DNA of 9,523 nt from an uncultured Eggerthellaceae bacterium (GCA_934623455.1 CAKTVK010000074.1:1-9523); one strand, 5' to 3'; positions 1-6,032 are shown, counted from the stretch's first letter. Program-made: numbers and translations. Notes: generated from the sequence alone by a model not told the origin.

Positions 1-182
1 CACGAGCGCCCGTCCCGTTAACTGCGAAAACACCGTTCACGCCGGAAGTGTTCGGATGACGATGAAAATCAACCAAAGGAAAGCAAATGCAAAGAAGGGC
101 TTGTCGGGGAAGAAAAAGCCAGCGTACGCACGACGCACTGTGACAAGGGGAGCGCGAGGCATGGAACCAAGAGAGCACCATT
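1..182. other. Window-edge intergenic stretch, no supported gene
   Basis: I see no supported gene here. Two short open frames exist. One runs on the plus strand from the window edge to a stop near 184. The other is a 41-codon minus-strand frame (37-162) whose C-terminal half is hydrophobic. Neither has a convincing ribosome binding site or recognisable similarity. The stretch contains a 14-bp copy (119-132) of the left half of the adjacent terminator hairpin, preceded by an A-rich run, which looks like a remnant of a duplicated terminator. Confidence 0.5.
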
Positions 183-213
183 AAAAAAAACCAGCGTACG
201 CACGGTACGCTGG
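183..213 (-). terminator. Rho-independent terminator after the MetF-MetV gene
   Basis: A perfect 9-bp stem pairs CCAGCGTAC (191-199) with GTACGCTGG (205-213) around a 5-nt loop. Read on the minus strand, it is followed at once by eight T residues (183-190). It starts about 20 bp past the TAA stop of the reductase gene, so it is placed and oriented to end that transcript. Confidence 0.92.
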
Positions 214-234
214 CTTGTAAGGTGAACCTTGATG

Positions 235-1869
235 TTACTCCTCGGGCTCGCTTACGTCGGCGGGGTAACGCCTCGGCGCGTCGGGGGCTGCCTGGGGTCC
301 CTCCAAAAACTCGCGATCAGGGGAAACGCCCGGCATCCACTCACGGCGCGCGTAACCGTCGCGCCCTTCCACCATGTTGCCCCACGGGCTGGTCTGCCAG
401 TTGGCCCACTGGTTCGGCGGCACAATGTAGTCCGCCAGGCTCTCGGCTTTCCCGTAATGTTTCGTGCGATGGTACGCCTTATACCAAATACAGTAACGCT
501 CACCTGGAAACACCTCACACCAGCCATCACGCGAACCGCCGCACGGTCCATTACGCTGGCACTTGGGGCACTGCGACATGGGGCACGTGTAGCCGCACGC
601 ATATAAGCCGCAGTCGCCGCAATCAATGCAGTGATACAGCGCAACTTTACTCAAATGCTCTATGCCATGGGGACGCAGCTGCCCGCGCTTACGGTCTTTG
701 CCGCCAACGACCGACTTGAACGCCGCGTTAATGGGGCTTCCCGGCACGAACACCAGCTTATGGAAGACACGCGACATGCGATAGTTTCCACGAATCTCCT
801 TGTCGCCGAAAAGATCGCCTTCCAGGGCGTTGCGCTCGTTGGAGTTCAAAAGCGTCTCGGGATCTTGCTTGTACACCCAGAAGCTCGTCTTGGGCGCAAA
901 CATCACGTCACGCGCCGCAGCTTGCCAATCGCTTGCGTACTCCTGCGCCTTTTCAAGCAGGTATTTCACCGTTTCGGCATTAACGTGAGCACCGCCGATA
1001 TGAACGCCCGCATAACCCATGCCGCGCGCAGCAGCAATAAGCTTCGCTGCACGATCAAAGCGCGCTTGAAGGCCGCCATCAGGCAGTTCTTTTTCCGCAC
1101 GCACAACTTCCAACAGCTCATCGGACACATCGCAACCGGGAACGCCGCCGCGATGCATGAATGCCGCCGTGCCCGCATTCAGCACGAAAATGTTTGCAAC
1201 CAGGGGAACATCAATGCCGGCATCGCGCACGAGCATGAGCATTTCCTGCATCTTGCGCGCATCGTAGCCCACTTGGCTCACAATGAAACGCGCGCCAGCG
1301 GCAACTTTCTTCTTCAGCTTATAGAACTGCGTGAACACTTCCCCTTCGGTCCATTTGAAGGGAGAAACCACGGCACCCGGGAAGAAATTGGACGGCTGCG
1401 TGCGCACGAGCTTTTTGCCGCGCGGATACGCCATGCCTTCGTTCATATCGCAGACAAGCTGCGTCATGGTAACGGGATCAAGGTCGAACACGGGACGCGC
1501 CTGGCCCATCCAGCCGTCGGTGGGGGCATCGCCCGTCATGCACAGCAGGTTTTCGATTCCCGCGCGTTGCATGCCGTAGAGTTGCGACTCAATCTGATTG
1601 CGATTGCGGTCTTTGCAGGTCATGTGGACCAAGGGAATAACACCATGGGAAAGCAGATCGGTTGCGAACGAATCCGCAAGAAGAGCAGGCGTGCCGCTGG
1701 GAGAATCGGTGATAGAGATGGCGTCAACCAACCCCGTGTTCCAAATCTCAACCGCCTCTTCAAGCGTCTTTATCTGGGCTGGCTCCACTGCTCCCCTGCC
1801 GGGAACGGCTTCGACACTTACCACGAATGAGCCTGACTCGAATGCCTCTCGAAAACGATTTTGAACCAT
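235..1869 (-). CDS. Methylenetetrahydrofolate reductase with fused MetV-type cysteine-rich C-terminal domain
   Basis: This 544-residue cytoplasmic protein should interconvert 5,10-methylene-THF and 5-methyl-THF. Residues about 5-310 are a MetF-type FAD-binding barrel, recognised from HMTCKDRNR (82-90), the TGDAP segment (112-116) and NIFVLNAGTAAFM (226-238). Residues about 405-475 form an MTHFR_C/MetV-type domain with ten cysteines (C414, 417, 420, 425, 429, 434, 437, 443, 451, 460), likely metal or iron-sulfur ligands. The usual bacterial MetF is about 300 residues, and in acetogens MetV is a separate small subunit, so this is a fusion with a roughly 90-residue linker. An upstream in-frame ATG (1884) exists, but the strong AAGGAG five bases before the ATG at 1869 decides the start. 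It follows the corrinoid-protein gene but is separated from it by a terminator. The electron donor is not evident: no RnfC2, Hdr or HycB-like partner is in the window. The family call is secure; the physiological direction is inferred. Confidence 0.93.
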   Translation of the reverse strand: MVQNRFREAFESGSFVVSVEAVPGRGAVEPAQIKTLEEAVEIWNTGLVDAISITDSPSGTPALLADSFATDLLSHGVIPLVHMTCKDRNRNQIESQLYGMQRAGIENLLCMTGDAPTDGWMGQARPVFDLDPVTMTQLVCDMNEGMAYPRGKKLVRTQPSNFFPGAVVSPFKWTEGEVFTQFYKLKKKVAAGARFIVSQVGYDARKMQEMLMLVRDAGIDVPLVANIFVLNAGTAAFMHRGGVPGCDVSDELLEVVRAEKELPDGGLQARFDRAAKLIAAARGMGYAGVHIGGAHVNAETVKYLLEKAQEYASDWQAAARDVMFAPKTSFWVYKQDPETLLNSNERNALEGDLFGDKEIRGNYRMSRVFHKLVFVPGSPINAAFKSVVGGKDRKRGQLRPHGIEHLSKVALYHCIDCGDCGLYACGYTCPMSQCPKCQRNGPCGGSRDGWCEVFPGERYCIWYKAYHRTKHYGKAESLADYIVPPNQWANWQTSPWGNMVEGRDGYARREWMPGVSPDREFLEGPQAAPDAPRRYPADVSEPEE

Positions 1870-1874
1870 AGCAT

Positions 1875-1880
1875 CTCCTT
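1875..1880 (-). promoter_or_regulatory. Ribosome binding site that sets the reductase start
   Basis: AAGGAG on the minus strand lies 5 bases before the ATG at 1869 and itself overlaps the region after the alternative ATG at 1884. This makes 1869 the much likelier start. Confidence 0.85.
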
Positions 1881-1996
1881 GCATCGCTGGCCACTCTCAC
1901 TAACAGCAAGTCCGACTTCTGCGCAAGTACCTTTTAGATTCACTCGCCCGTTGTAGTCGCTCGCGTTCGAGATTTCCCTTGCCCCTATTGTGCAAC

Positions 1997-2029
1997 AAAA
2001 AACGCCCACCGAACAGGTCGGTGAGCGTT
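1997..2029 (-). terminator. Rho-independent terminator after the corrinoid-protein gene
   Basis: A 12-bp stem pairs 2001-2012 with 2018-2029 around a 5-nt loop, with a single G-U wobble. It is followed on the minus strand by a run of T residues (1997-2002). It sits about 37 bp past the corrinoid-protein stop. It should end most transcripts before the reductase gene, so that gene needs either read-through or a promoter of its own in 1881-1996, where I see no clear one. Confidence 0.92.
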
Positions 2030-2065
2030 TCGAGCCAATTAAGTCGCGAAAGGCTTAGCCTGGAA

Positions 2066-2704
2066 TTAACCCAGCATAACCTCGGCAGCCTTAGCAGCGC
2101 AAGCGCCTGCATCAACGGTGTAGTAGTCAGCACCGATTTCGTCGCAGAATGCCTGGGTAACAGGAGCGCCACCAACGAAGATGGTGCGACCATCGTCCAG
2201 GCCAGCGTCCTTGATGGCCTTAACAGCGTCGGCCAGAGCAGGCATGGTAACGGTCAGCAGAGCGGACAGGCAAACGAGCTTGCACTCAGGATGCTCACGC
2301 AGGTAGTCGCAGATAGCTTCGTTGGAAACGTCAACGCCCAGGTCAGCCATTTCGAAGCCCTTGCCCTCGAGCATCATGCGAACCAGGTTCTTGCCAATGT
2401 CGTGCATGTCGCCAGCAACCGTAGCAATCATGCCGTAGCCAGCAGGCTCGGAACCAGCAGCGGACAGATGCGGCTTCAGAACCTCGGTGCAAGCAGCCAT
2501 GGTACGAGCAGCAACGAGCATTTCAGGAACGAACAGCTCGCCAGCAGAGAACTTCTCGCCAACGTAGTCCAAAGCGGCAATCAGACCGTCGTCCAGGATC
2601 TGCTGAGGAGCGACGCCCTCTTCCAGGCACTGCTCAACCAGCGGCACAGCCTTCTTCTTCTTGCCCTTGATGACCATTTCTTTGAGCTCTTCAAGCGTAG
2701 ACAT
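2066..2704 (-). CDS. Corrinoid (cobalamin-binding) methyl-carrier protein, MttC/MtbC/MtaC family
   Basis: A 212-residue cytoplasmic protein of the usual length for corrinoid proteins of methyltransferase systems. Residues about 1-85 are the helical cap domain (B12-binding_2 type). Residues about 88-212 are the Rossmann-like B12-binding domain. The diagnostic D-x-H-x-x-G is present as DMHDIG (99-104), with H101 the expected lower cobalt ligand. SALLTVTM (147-154) and GGAPVT (178-183) are the other two conserved corrin-binding loops. Such proteins accept a methyl group from a substrate-specific methyltransferase (methanol, methylamines, betaines, aryl methyl ethers) and pass it to a second methyltransferase acting on THF or a thiol. 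No methyltransferase or reactivating ATPase lies next to it here, so the substrate cannot be named. An AGGGG motif seven bases before the ATG supports the start. It lies 128 bp downstream of the regulator gene on the same strand. Confidence 0.95.
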   Translation of the reverse strand: MSTLEELKEMVIKGKKKKAVPLVEQCLEEGVAPQQILDDGLIAALDYVGEKFSAGELFVPEMLVAARTMAACTEVLKPHLSAAGSEPAGYGMIATVAGDMHDIGKNLVRMMLEGKGFEMADLGVDVSNEAICDYLREHPECKLVCLSALLTVTMPALADAVKAIKDAGLDDGRTIFVGGAPVTQAFCDEIGADYYTVDAGACAAKAAEVMLG

Positions 2705-2832
2705 ATCGTGTCCCCTTTCTTTTTAATTTGCGTTACTCTTCCTAAGCAACACTGAGCATAATAGAGGTTTTTTTCGCCTAGAAATTGCTCATTCTTGCTA
2801 ATTTTTGTACTTTCTTGACAAGTTATCGCTAT
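2705..2832 (-). promoter_or_regulatory. Probable promoter and operator region of the corrinoid-protein gene
   Basis: This 128-bp AT-rich gap precedes the corrinoid gene. On the minus strand a TATTAT (complement of 2758-2763) is a good -10, about 54 bases before the start codon, but no good -35 sits at the right distance, as is common for activator-dependent promoters. Just upstream, two AGCAA half-sites (minus strand; 2785-2789 and 2795-2799 read as TTGCT on plus) recur with a 10-bp period. They could be contacts for the neighbouring AraC-family protein. The -10 is a reasonable guess and the operator is speculative. Confidence 0.4.
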
Positions 2833-4152
2833 TTACCAAACAGCGGCGTCATTGAGGCCCGTCATCTCCGAAATATCGGAAACGTCGTTTATATCAACGA
2901 ACGTGCACCCCAAAAGACGCCCGCGGCGCGAGCGATAATTCCCCGGCGTCATAGACGTTTCGCGCTTGAACACGCGAATAAAATAGCTCACGGAATCGAA
3001 GCCCACCGAATCGGCGATCTCCGCAATATCCTTGTCGGTGGAGATGAGCTCGCTTTTCGCCGCTTGGATGCGCACTTCGTTCACGTACGTCACAAACGTG
3101 CAGCCCATGTGCTCTTTGAACGTGCGCGAGAAGTACGAGGGCGAAAATCCCAGCGCGTCGGCCGCTTCTTCAAGCGAAACATGACGACGGTAATTCTCGT
3201 GGATAAACGATACCGCGCGGTACTTGAAATCGTCGAACTCAACATCGTAAAGGTTTTGGACCATGCCAATAACCTGTTCGGTGAAGTGGTGCACGCGGCT
3301 GCACATCTGATCCTCCGAGTTCATGAAGCGCATTTCGCCGCGACAGCGCTCGTTTGCGGGGAACAGAACCTCTGCGGACACGCCCGCTCGCAGCGCGGAA
3401 TGCGAAATGACAGAAACCAGCTCGTCAATGCGTTCGCGAAGACGATAGCGCGAATCAACCAGACTCGATGAAAGCAAGAAACCCAGAAGCTCGTTGAGGG
3501 CATGGCGCGCTTCGGCCTTGTCAGCCTGACGGACGGCATCGATAAGCTTGCGCTCGAACTCAACCGGATATTCCTTCAGGTGGACAGATTTCAGGCCCAA
3601 AAGCGGTGCATCAGCGCCATACGGACGCTGCGCGTGAGGCGATGAAAGCGACGTTATGCCCTCCGAAGAGCTAAAGCCGAACATGGCGGTTGAGAACACA
3701 AGCGCGAGCTTTTGCAGGTATTCGCCGGTACGCAGGGGAATGCCGTCCTCTTCGTCCACTTCACGGAAGGCGTCGGGCGCAACACTCGTATCGGCAGATG
3801 TCTCAATGCGCACGGGACCAATGGTCGCAGCAGCCACCAAGCGGCTGTCCACCACAACGGGCGCGCAGAAGAACAGGTTGTCCTCGGGGCAAATGTACAG
3901 GTAGCTGCCGTTAGCGTTGTCGGCGAAAATGGACGCCAAACGATGCACGCGTTCGCACCCTTCGGGCCAGTTCTTGCCGTTGGTGATTGCCTGAGCATGC
4001 GGGCAGAGCTTTTTGCAGGAGCAGCGCGCGAAACGTACTTCAACGCCAAATTGCTCCGACGGATTGAAGAGCGTAACACCCAAACCGCTTGTCACGCTAA
4101 ACGCCGAGACAACACTTGCCGCACGTTCCTCGTCGTAAAATGAATTTGTCAT
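2833..4152 (-). CDS. PocR-domain AraC-family transcriptional regulator
   Basis: A 439-residue cytoplasmic regulator. Residues about 15-160 match the PocR sensory domain and carry a cluster of cysteines (C44, C46, C50, C66, C88, C96) that could bind a metal or cofactor. Residues about 310-408 are an AraC/XylS DNA-binding domain with two helix-turn-helix units: the first around VSLEEAADALGFSPSYFSRTF (325-345), the second around DIAEIADSVGFDSVSYFIRVF (375-395), followed by the conserved P403. A middle stretch (about 195-300) resembles the helical linker of this group. About 30 residues extend past the HTH domain. PocR-AraC proteins often control cobalamin-dependent catabolic genes, and this one lies directly upstream of a corrinoid protein on the same strand, so local control of the one-carbon genes is likely. 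The ligand is unknown. The start at 4152 has only a weak ribosome binding site (AAGAG). Confidence 0.93.
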   Translation of the reverse strand: MTNSFYDEERAASVVSAFSVTSGLGVTLFNPSEQFGVEVRFARCSCKKLCPHAQAITNGKNWPEGCERVHRLASIFADNANGSYLYICPEDNLFFCAPVVVDSRLVAAATIGPVRIETSADTSVAPDAFREVDEEDGIPLRTGEYLQKLALVFSTAMFGFSSSEGITSLSSPHAQRPYGADAPLLGLKSVHLKEYPVEFERKLIDAVRQADKAEARHALNELLGFLLSSSLVDSRYRLRERIDELVSVISHSALRAGVSAEVLFPANERCRGEMRFMNSEDQMCSRVHHFTEQVIGMVQNLYDVEFDDFKYRAVSFIHENYRRHVSLEEAADALGFSPSYFSRTFKEHMGCTFVTYVNEVRIQAAKSELISTDKDIAEIADSVGFDSVSYFIRVFKRETSMTPGNYRSRRGRLLGCTFVDINDVSDISEMTGLNDAAVW

Positions 4153-4636
4153 AATCTCTTATTTTTGCCTTTTTCTCTCTTTGTGGAAGCGCCCTTGGGT
4201 TGCAGGAATGCACCACGCAGCCAGTACGTCCAAATTCGCGAAACCATCAGGCAAAACTTTTCCATTGTCGAAAACCCGCCTGACCGCTTTTACGAAATAT
4301 AACTTTCTTGTCTTTTCTCGCATTTGAAAAATAGCACATTCTTGAGCACAACACGCAAATTACTCCATAAACGTTACGCTTAGTACCCTATCGTTTTGCA
4401 GGGAGTTGACAAAATACGTCAATTTTTCCGCAAAATCGGTCATGTACTTTTTTGAGATTGAACGATTGCACTTTTCGGAGCAGGCAGGGCACTGCGCACG
4501 AAGCAGGCTTGCTCTTTTTTGCGGTTCGAACATTGTCTACAATACGGAAAGACACAAACCAAGCTCTTTGCGAAGGGGCGCGAACGGTCCAAGGCTCGCA
4601 CGCCAGCAGCAAATTTACCCGAAAAAAGGAGCGCCC
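4153..4636. other. Divergent intergenic region between regulator and Nudix gene
   Basis: This 484-bp AT-rich stretch must hold the promoters of the minus-strand regulator and the plus-strand Nudix gene. I find no supported gene, tRNA or cobalamin riboswitch in it. Visible small features are a TTGAC-N7-GTCAA inverted repeat (4406-4422), an AGCAC direct repeat with 12-bp spacing (4333-4337, 4345-4349), and a TACAAT -10-like hexamer (4538-4543). A 92-codon minus-strand frame and the upstream extension of the Nudix frame cross it, but both look like chance. Confidence 0.6.
4515..4543 (+). promoter_or_regulatory. Candidate promoter of the Nudix gene
   Basis: TACAAT at 4538-4543 is a fair -10, with only a T-rich hexamer (4515-4520) 17 bases upstream in place of a consensus -35. 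It lies about 95 bases before the start codon, leaving a moderately long 5' leader. Confidence 0.3.
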
Positions 4637-5110
4637 ATGGACACAACGATGTGCTATATCCAGCAAGGCGATAACTATCTCATGCTCTATCGCAACAAGA
4701 AGGAAAACGACCCCAACCAGGGAAAATGGATTGGCGTGGGCGGCAAATCGCTGCCAGGCGAAACGCCTGAAGAATGCGTGCTGCGCGAAGTCGAGGAGGA
4801 AACGGGTTTCCTACTGCTCGATTGCAAAAGCCGCGGCATGGTTCGCTTTGTTTCCGATACCTGGGAAAACGAGGACATGTACGTATTCACAGCAACGAAT
4901 TTCGCTTTTCCACCCACAACGCCGCTGCGCGATGGACTTCCCTTGCCCGAATGTGCCGAAGGAACACTTGCCTGGATCAACGAAGCCGATGTGCTTGACC
5001 TTCCCCTGTGGGAAGGCGATCGGCATTTCCTGCGCAAGCTCATGGCGGGCGACGCAGATGTTTCCATGACCCTCACGTACGAAGGCGAAGCGCTGGTGAG
5101 CGTGGAATAG
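4637..5110 (+). CDS. Nudix hydrolase, MutT/MutX-type (probable 8-oxo-dGTP diphosphatase)
   Basis: A 157-residue cytoplasmic Nudix protein of ordinary MutT length. The Nudix box is complete: G36, E42 and R50-E51-V52-x-E54-E55-x-G57-F58, matching G-x5-E-x7-REUxEExGU. The glutamates 51, 54 and 55 are the expected metal ligands. The GKWIGVGGK segment just before the box (29-37) is typical of MutX/MTH1-like sanitation enzymes that hydrolyse oxidised purine nucleoside triphosphates such as 8-oxo-dGTP. Substrate choice cannot be proven from sequence, and other (d)NTPs are possible. The reading frame is open upstream to 4406, but AAGGA at 4626-4630, six bases before the ATG at 4637, and the start of Nudix similarity there fix the start. 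It appears monocistronic, transcribed away from the one-carbon block, and its stop lies 8 bp before an inverted-repeat structure. Confidence 0.93.
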   Translation: MDTTMCYIQQGDNYLMLYRNKKENDPNQGKWIGVGGKSLPGETPEECVLREVEEETGFLLLDCKSRGMVRFVSDTWENEDMYVFTATNFAFPPTTPLRDGLPLPECAEGTLAWINEADVLDLPLWEGDRHFLRKLMAGDADVSMTLTYEGEALVSVE

Positions 5111-5118
5111 GTGATGCA

Positions 5119-5255
5119 GAGGCACCCGCTGGCAAGGGTCGAGCCGAACTGCGGCGCCTTGGATGAGTTGAGCGGGTCCCAAATAGCGGGTCCCAAATAG
5201 GAAGAAGCATTATCCAAGCGGAGTCGTGAGGCAAGCCCTTGCCAGCGGGCGCCTC
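5119..5255. repeat. 137-bp imperfect palindrome with nested arms
   Basis: The 20-bp arm at 5119-5138 is the reverse complement of 5236-5255 with one mismatch. A second, inner 7-bp pair (CTTGGAT 5158-5164 with ATCCAAG 5212-5218) is nested symmetrically inside it, with 19- and 17-nt gaps. The centre holds a tandem 14-bp repeat. The structure lies in the gap after the Nudix gene and could be a small non-autonomous element, a REP-like repeat, or an RNA structure at the end of the Nudix transcript. No flanking direct duplication is clear. Confidence 0.75.
5171..5198. repeat. Tandem direct repeat, two 14-bp units
   Basis: The unit AGCGGGTCCCAAAT occurs at 5171-5184 and again, identically, at 5185-5198, followed by AG as if a third copy had begun. 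It occupies the centre of the surrounding palindrome. Confidence 0.9.
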
Positions 5256-5299
5256 GAATCGCGCCGTGGCGGGGCTTTTCAATTTTAAAAGTATTCTAT

Positions 5300-5335
5300 A
5301 CGTATTTATTACTTAATCATGCGTGTATAATACGT
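5300..5335 (+). promoter_or_regulatory. Promoter and probable autoregulatory operator of the toxin-antitoxin pair
   Basis: A perfect TATAAT -10 lies at 5326-5331, about 40 bases before the antitoxin start, with no consensus -35. A 7-bp inverted repeat, ACGTATT (5300-5306) and AATACGT (5329-5335), brackets the promoter and overlaps the -10. This is where the antitoxin of RelB-type systems is expected to bind and repress. Confidence 0.55.
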
Positions 5336-5371
5336 CGTGAGTACTTACTTCTACAACATGTGAGGTTCAAT

Positions 5372-5668
5372 ATGCCCATGACAATAAGCATTGATGATGA
5401 CTTGAAGAAAGAGTTCTCGAACGTTTGCAAAGAAATCGGATTGCAGCCTTCAACGGCCTTTACCATCTTCGCAAGAACCGTCGTGCGAGAGCGCGCCATT
5501 CCGTTCACCCTTTCCGCAGACAGTGCGCGCGAGCGTGCAGGAAGAACATACGACAGTACCGTTTCTGAAGGAATTGCAAGAGGGTTGCACCAATTTGATG
5601 AAGGGAACTATGTAACACGAGAAGAATCTTGCCAAGCACGTACAGCAAATCAAGCAGTGATTGCATGA
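5372..5668 (+). CDS. RelB/DinJ-family antitoxin
   Basis: This 98-residue protein has the ribbon-helix-helix N-terminus of RelB/DinJ antitoxins: a beta strand (MTISIDDDLKKEF, residues 3-15) followed by helices around SNVCKEIGLQPSTAFTIF (16-33) and the typical ARTVVRERAIPF (34-45). The less conserved C-terminal half would wrap the toxin. The GTG at 5360 is in frame, but GTGAGG then lies exactly as a ribosome binding site six bases before the ATG at 5372, so 5372 is preferred; the ATG at 5378 is also possible. Its stop overlaps the toxin start by 4 bp (ATGA), the classic coupled arrangement. Since the partner toxin is truncated, the antitoxin may be an orphan that can still bind its operator. 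Confidence 0.88.
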   Translation: MPMTISIDDDLKKEFSNVCKEIGLQPSTAFTIFARTVVRERAIPFTLSADSARERAGRTYDSTVSEGIARGLHQFDEGNYVTREESCQARTANQAVIA

Positions 5669-5898
5669 CAGCTTATCAAGCATTGTACGCCAGGCAGTTC
5701 CATGAACAGCTTATGGAACTGCCTGAATCCGTATATGAAAAAATTGAACACTCAGTTGATATATTGCTTGACAATCCGGGCCTGCTGCGCAATTACGATC
5801 CGCCCTACGAAGCAACAATTCCCCAGGTGGAATCGTCCAATTACCTACTCACCAGCAAATTGTTGACAAATTACCCCACCTTTTGTCAACAACGATAG
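5665..5898 (+). pseudogene. RelE/ParE-family toxin, C-terminally truncated by a repeat element
   Basis: The 77-codon frame starts at the ATG that overlaps the antitoxin stop. Residues 1-65 look like a genuine RelE/ParE toxin: YARQFHEQLMELPESVYEKIE (8-28), DNPGLLRNYDPPYEA (37-51) and VESSNYLL (56-63). Residues 66-77 (LLTNYPTFCQQR) are encoded entirely by the left terminal repeat of the element at 5860-6032, which supplies the stop codon. Family members are usually about 85-100 residues, so some 20-30 residues are missing, including the final strand that commonly carries active-site or core residues. No continuation of the toxin is found beyond the element (6033-6166), so the 3' end seems deleted rather than only displaced. 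Probably inactive; residual binding to the antitoxin is possible. Confidence 0.75.
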
Positions 5899-6032
5899 CC
5901 AATCTCTTAGATGCGCAGCCCGAAACAAAAAACCAAACAGCCTTTTGACCAGGGCATAAAAAGAATCCGAGATGCGAAAAGCACCTCGGATTCTTCATGT
6001 TGTTGACAAAAGGTGGGGTAATTTGTCAACAA
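5860..6032. mobile_element. 173-bp MITE-like element with nested palindromic terminal repeats
   Basis: The 33-bp end at 5860-5892 is the exact reverse complement of 6000-6032. Each end is itself a palindrome: 11-bp arms TTGTTGACAAA and TTTGTCAACAA around an asymmetric 11-nt centre (TTACCCCACCT in the left copy). The 11-mer therefore occurs four times. The interior has no transposase gene and holds a strong hairpin. The left end lies inside the toxin gene. A target-site duplication is not clear: an AAA-containing AT-rich sequence flanks both ends, but this is weak. It could be a non-autonomous transposable element or a paired regulatory or recombination site. Confidence 0.7.
5958..5995 (-). 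terminator. Hairpin terminator inside the palindromic element
   Basis: An 11-bp stem AAGAATCCGAG (5961-5971) pairs with CTCGGATTCTT (5985-5995). Inside it a 3-bp TGC/GCA extension continues across one mismatch, closed by a 5-nt loop. On the minus strand it runs into a T-rich tract (complement of 5958-5962), so it is best read as a terminator for leftward transcription, including from the surface-protein gene. On the plus strand the T-run is missing. Confidence 0.75.

Noticed and set aside
37..162. Possible 41-residue minus-strand membrane peptide
   Set aside because: The hydrophobic stretch is suggestive, but there is no ribosome binding site or promoter, it lies just behind a strong terminator, and the underlying sequence includes the terminator remnant.
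631..1830. Long plus-strand open frame (399 codons) opposite the reductase gene
   Set aside because: It lies wholly antisense to a gene with unmistakable MTHFR motifs. Its His/Arg/Ala-rich translation is the usual by-product of GC-rich third positions, and I see no recognisable domain.
1979..2755. Plus-strand frame of 258 codons over the corrinoid gene
   Set aside because: Antisense to the corrinoid gene and running across its terminator and promoter region; the low-complexity translation resembles no family I know.
2785..3471. Plus-strand frame of 228 codons over the regulator gene
   Set aside because: Antisense shadow of the AraC-domain coding region; its translation is Arg/His-rich without motifs.
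4406..4422. TTGAC-N7-GTCAA inverted repeat as another copy of the 5860-6032 element
   Set aside because: Only the TTGACAAA core is shared; the flanks and centre differ, so a chance or operator-like palindrome is more likely.
4153..4636. Cobalamin riboswitch, expected near corrinoid genes
   Set aside because: I looked here and in 2705-2832 for a B12-box-like sequence and the surrounding stems and found none; a covariance-model search would settle it.
4388..4666. 92-codon minus-strand frame in the divergent intergenic region
   Set aside because: It overlaps the Nudix start and its ribosome binding site, and its translation shows no domain or convincing start signal.
5860..6032. Two-repeat CRISPR or integron attC site
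   Set aside because: There are only two copies, in inverted rather than direct orientation, with no spacer series or nearby cas or integrase gene. The arrangement fits terminal inverted repeats better.
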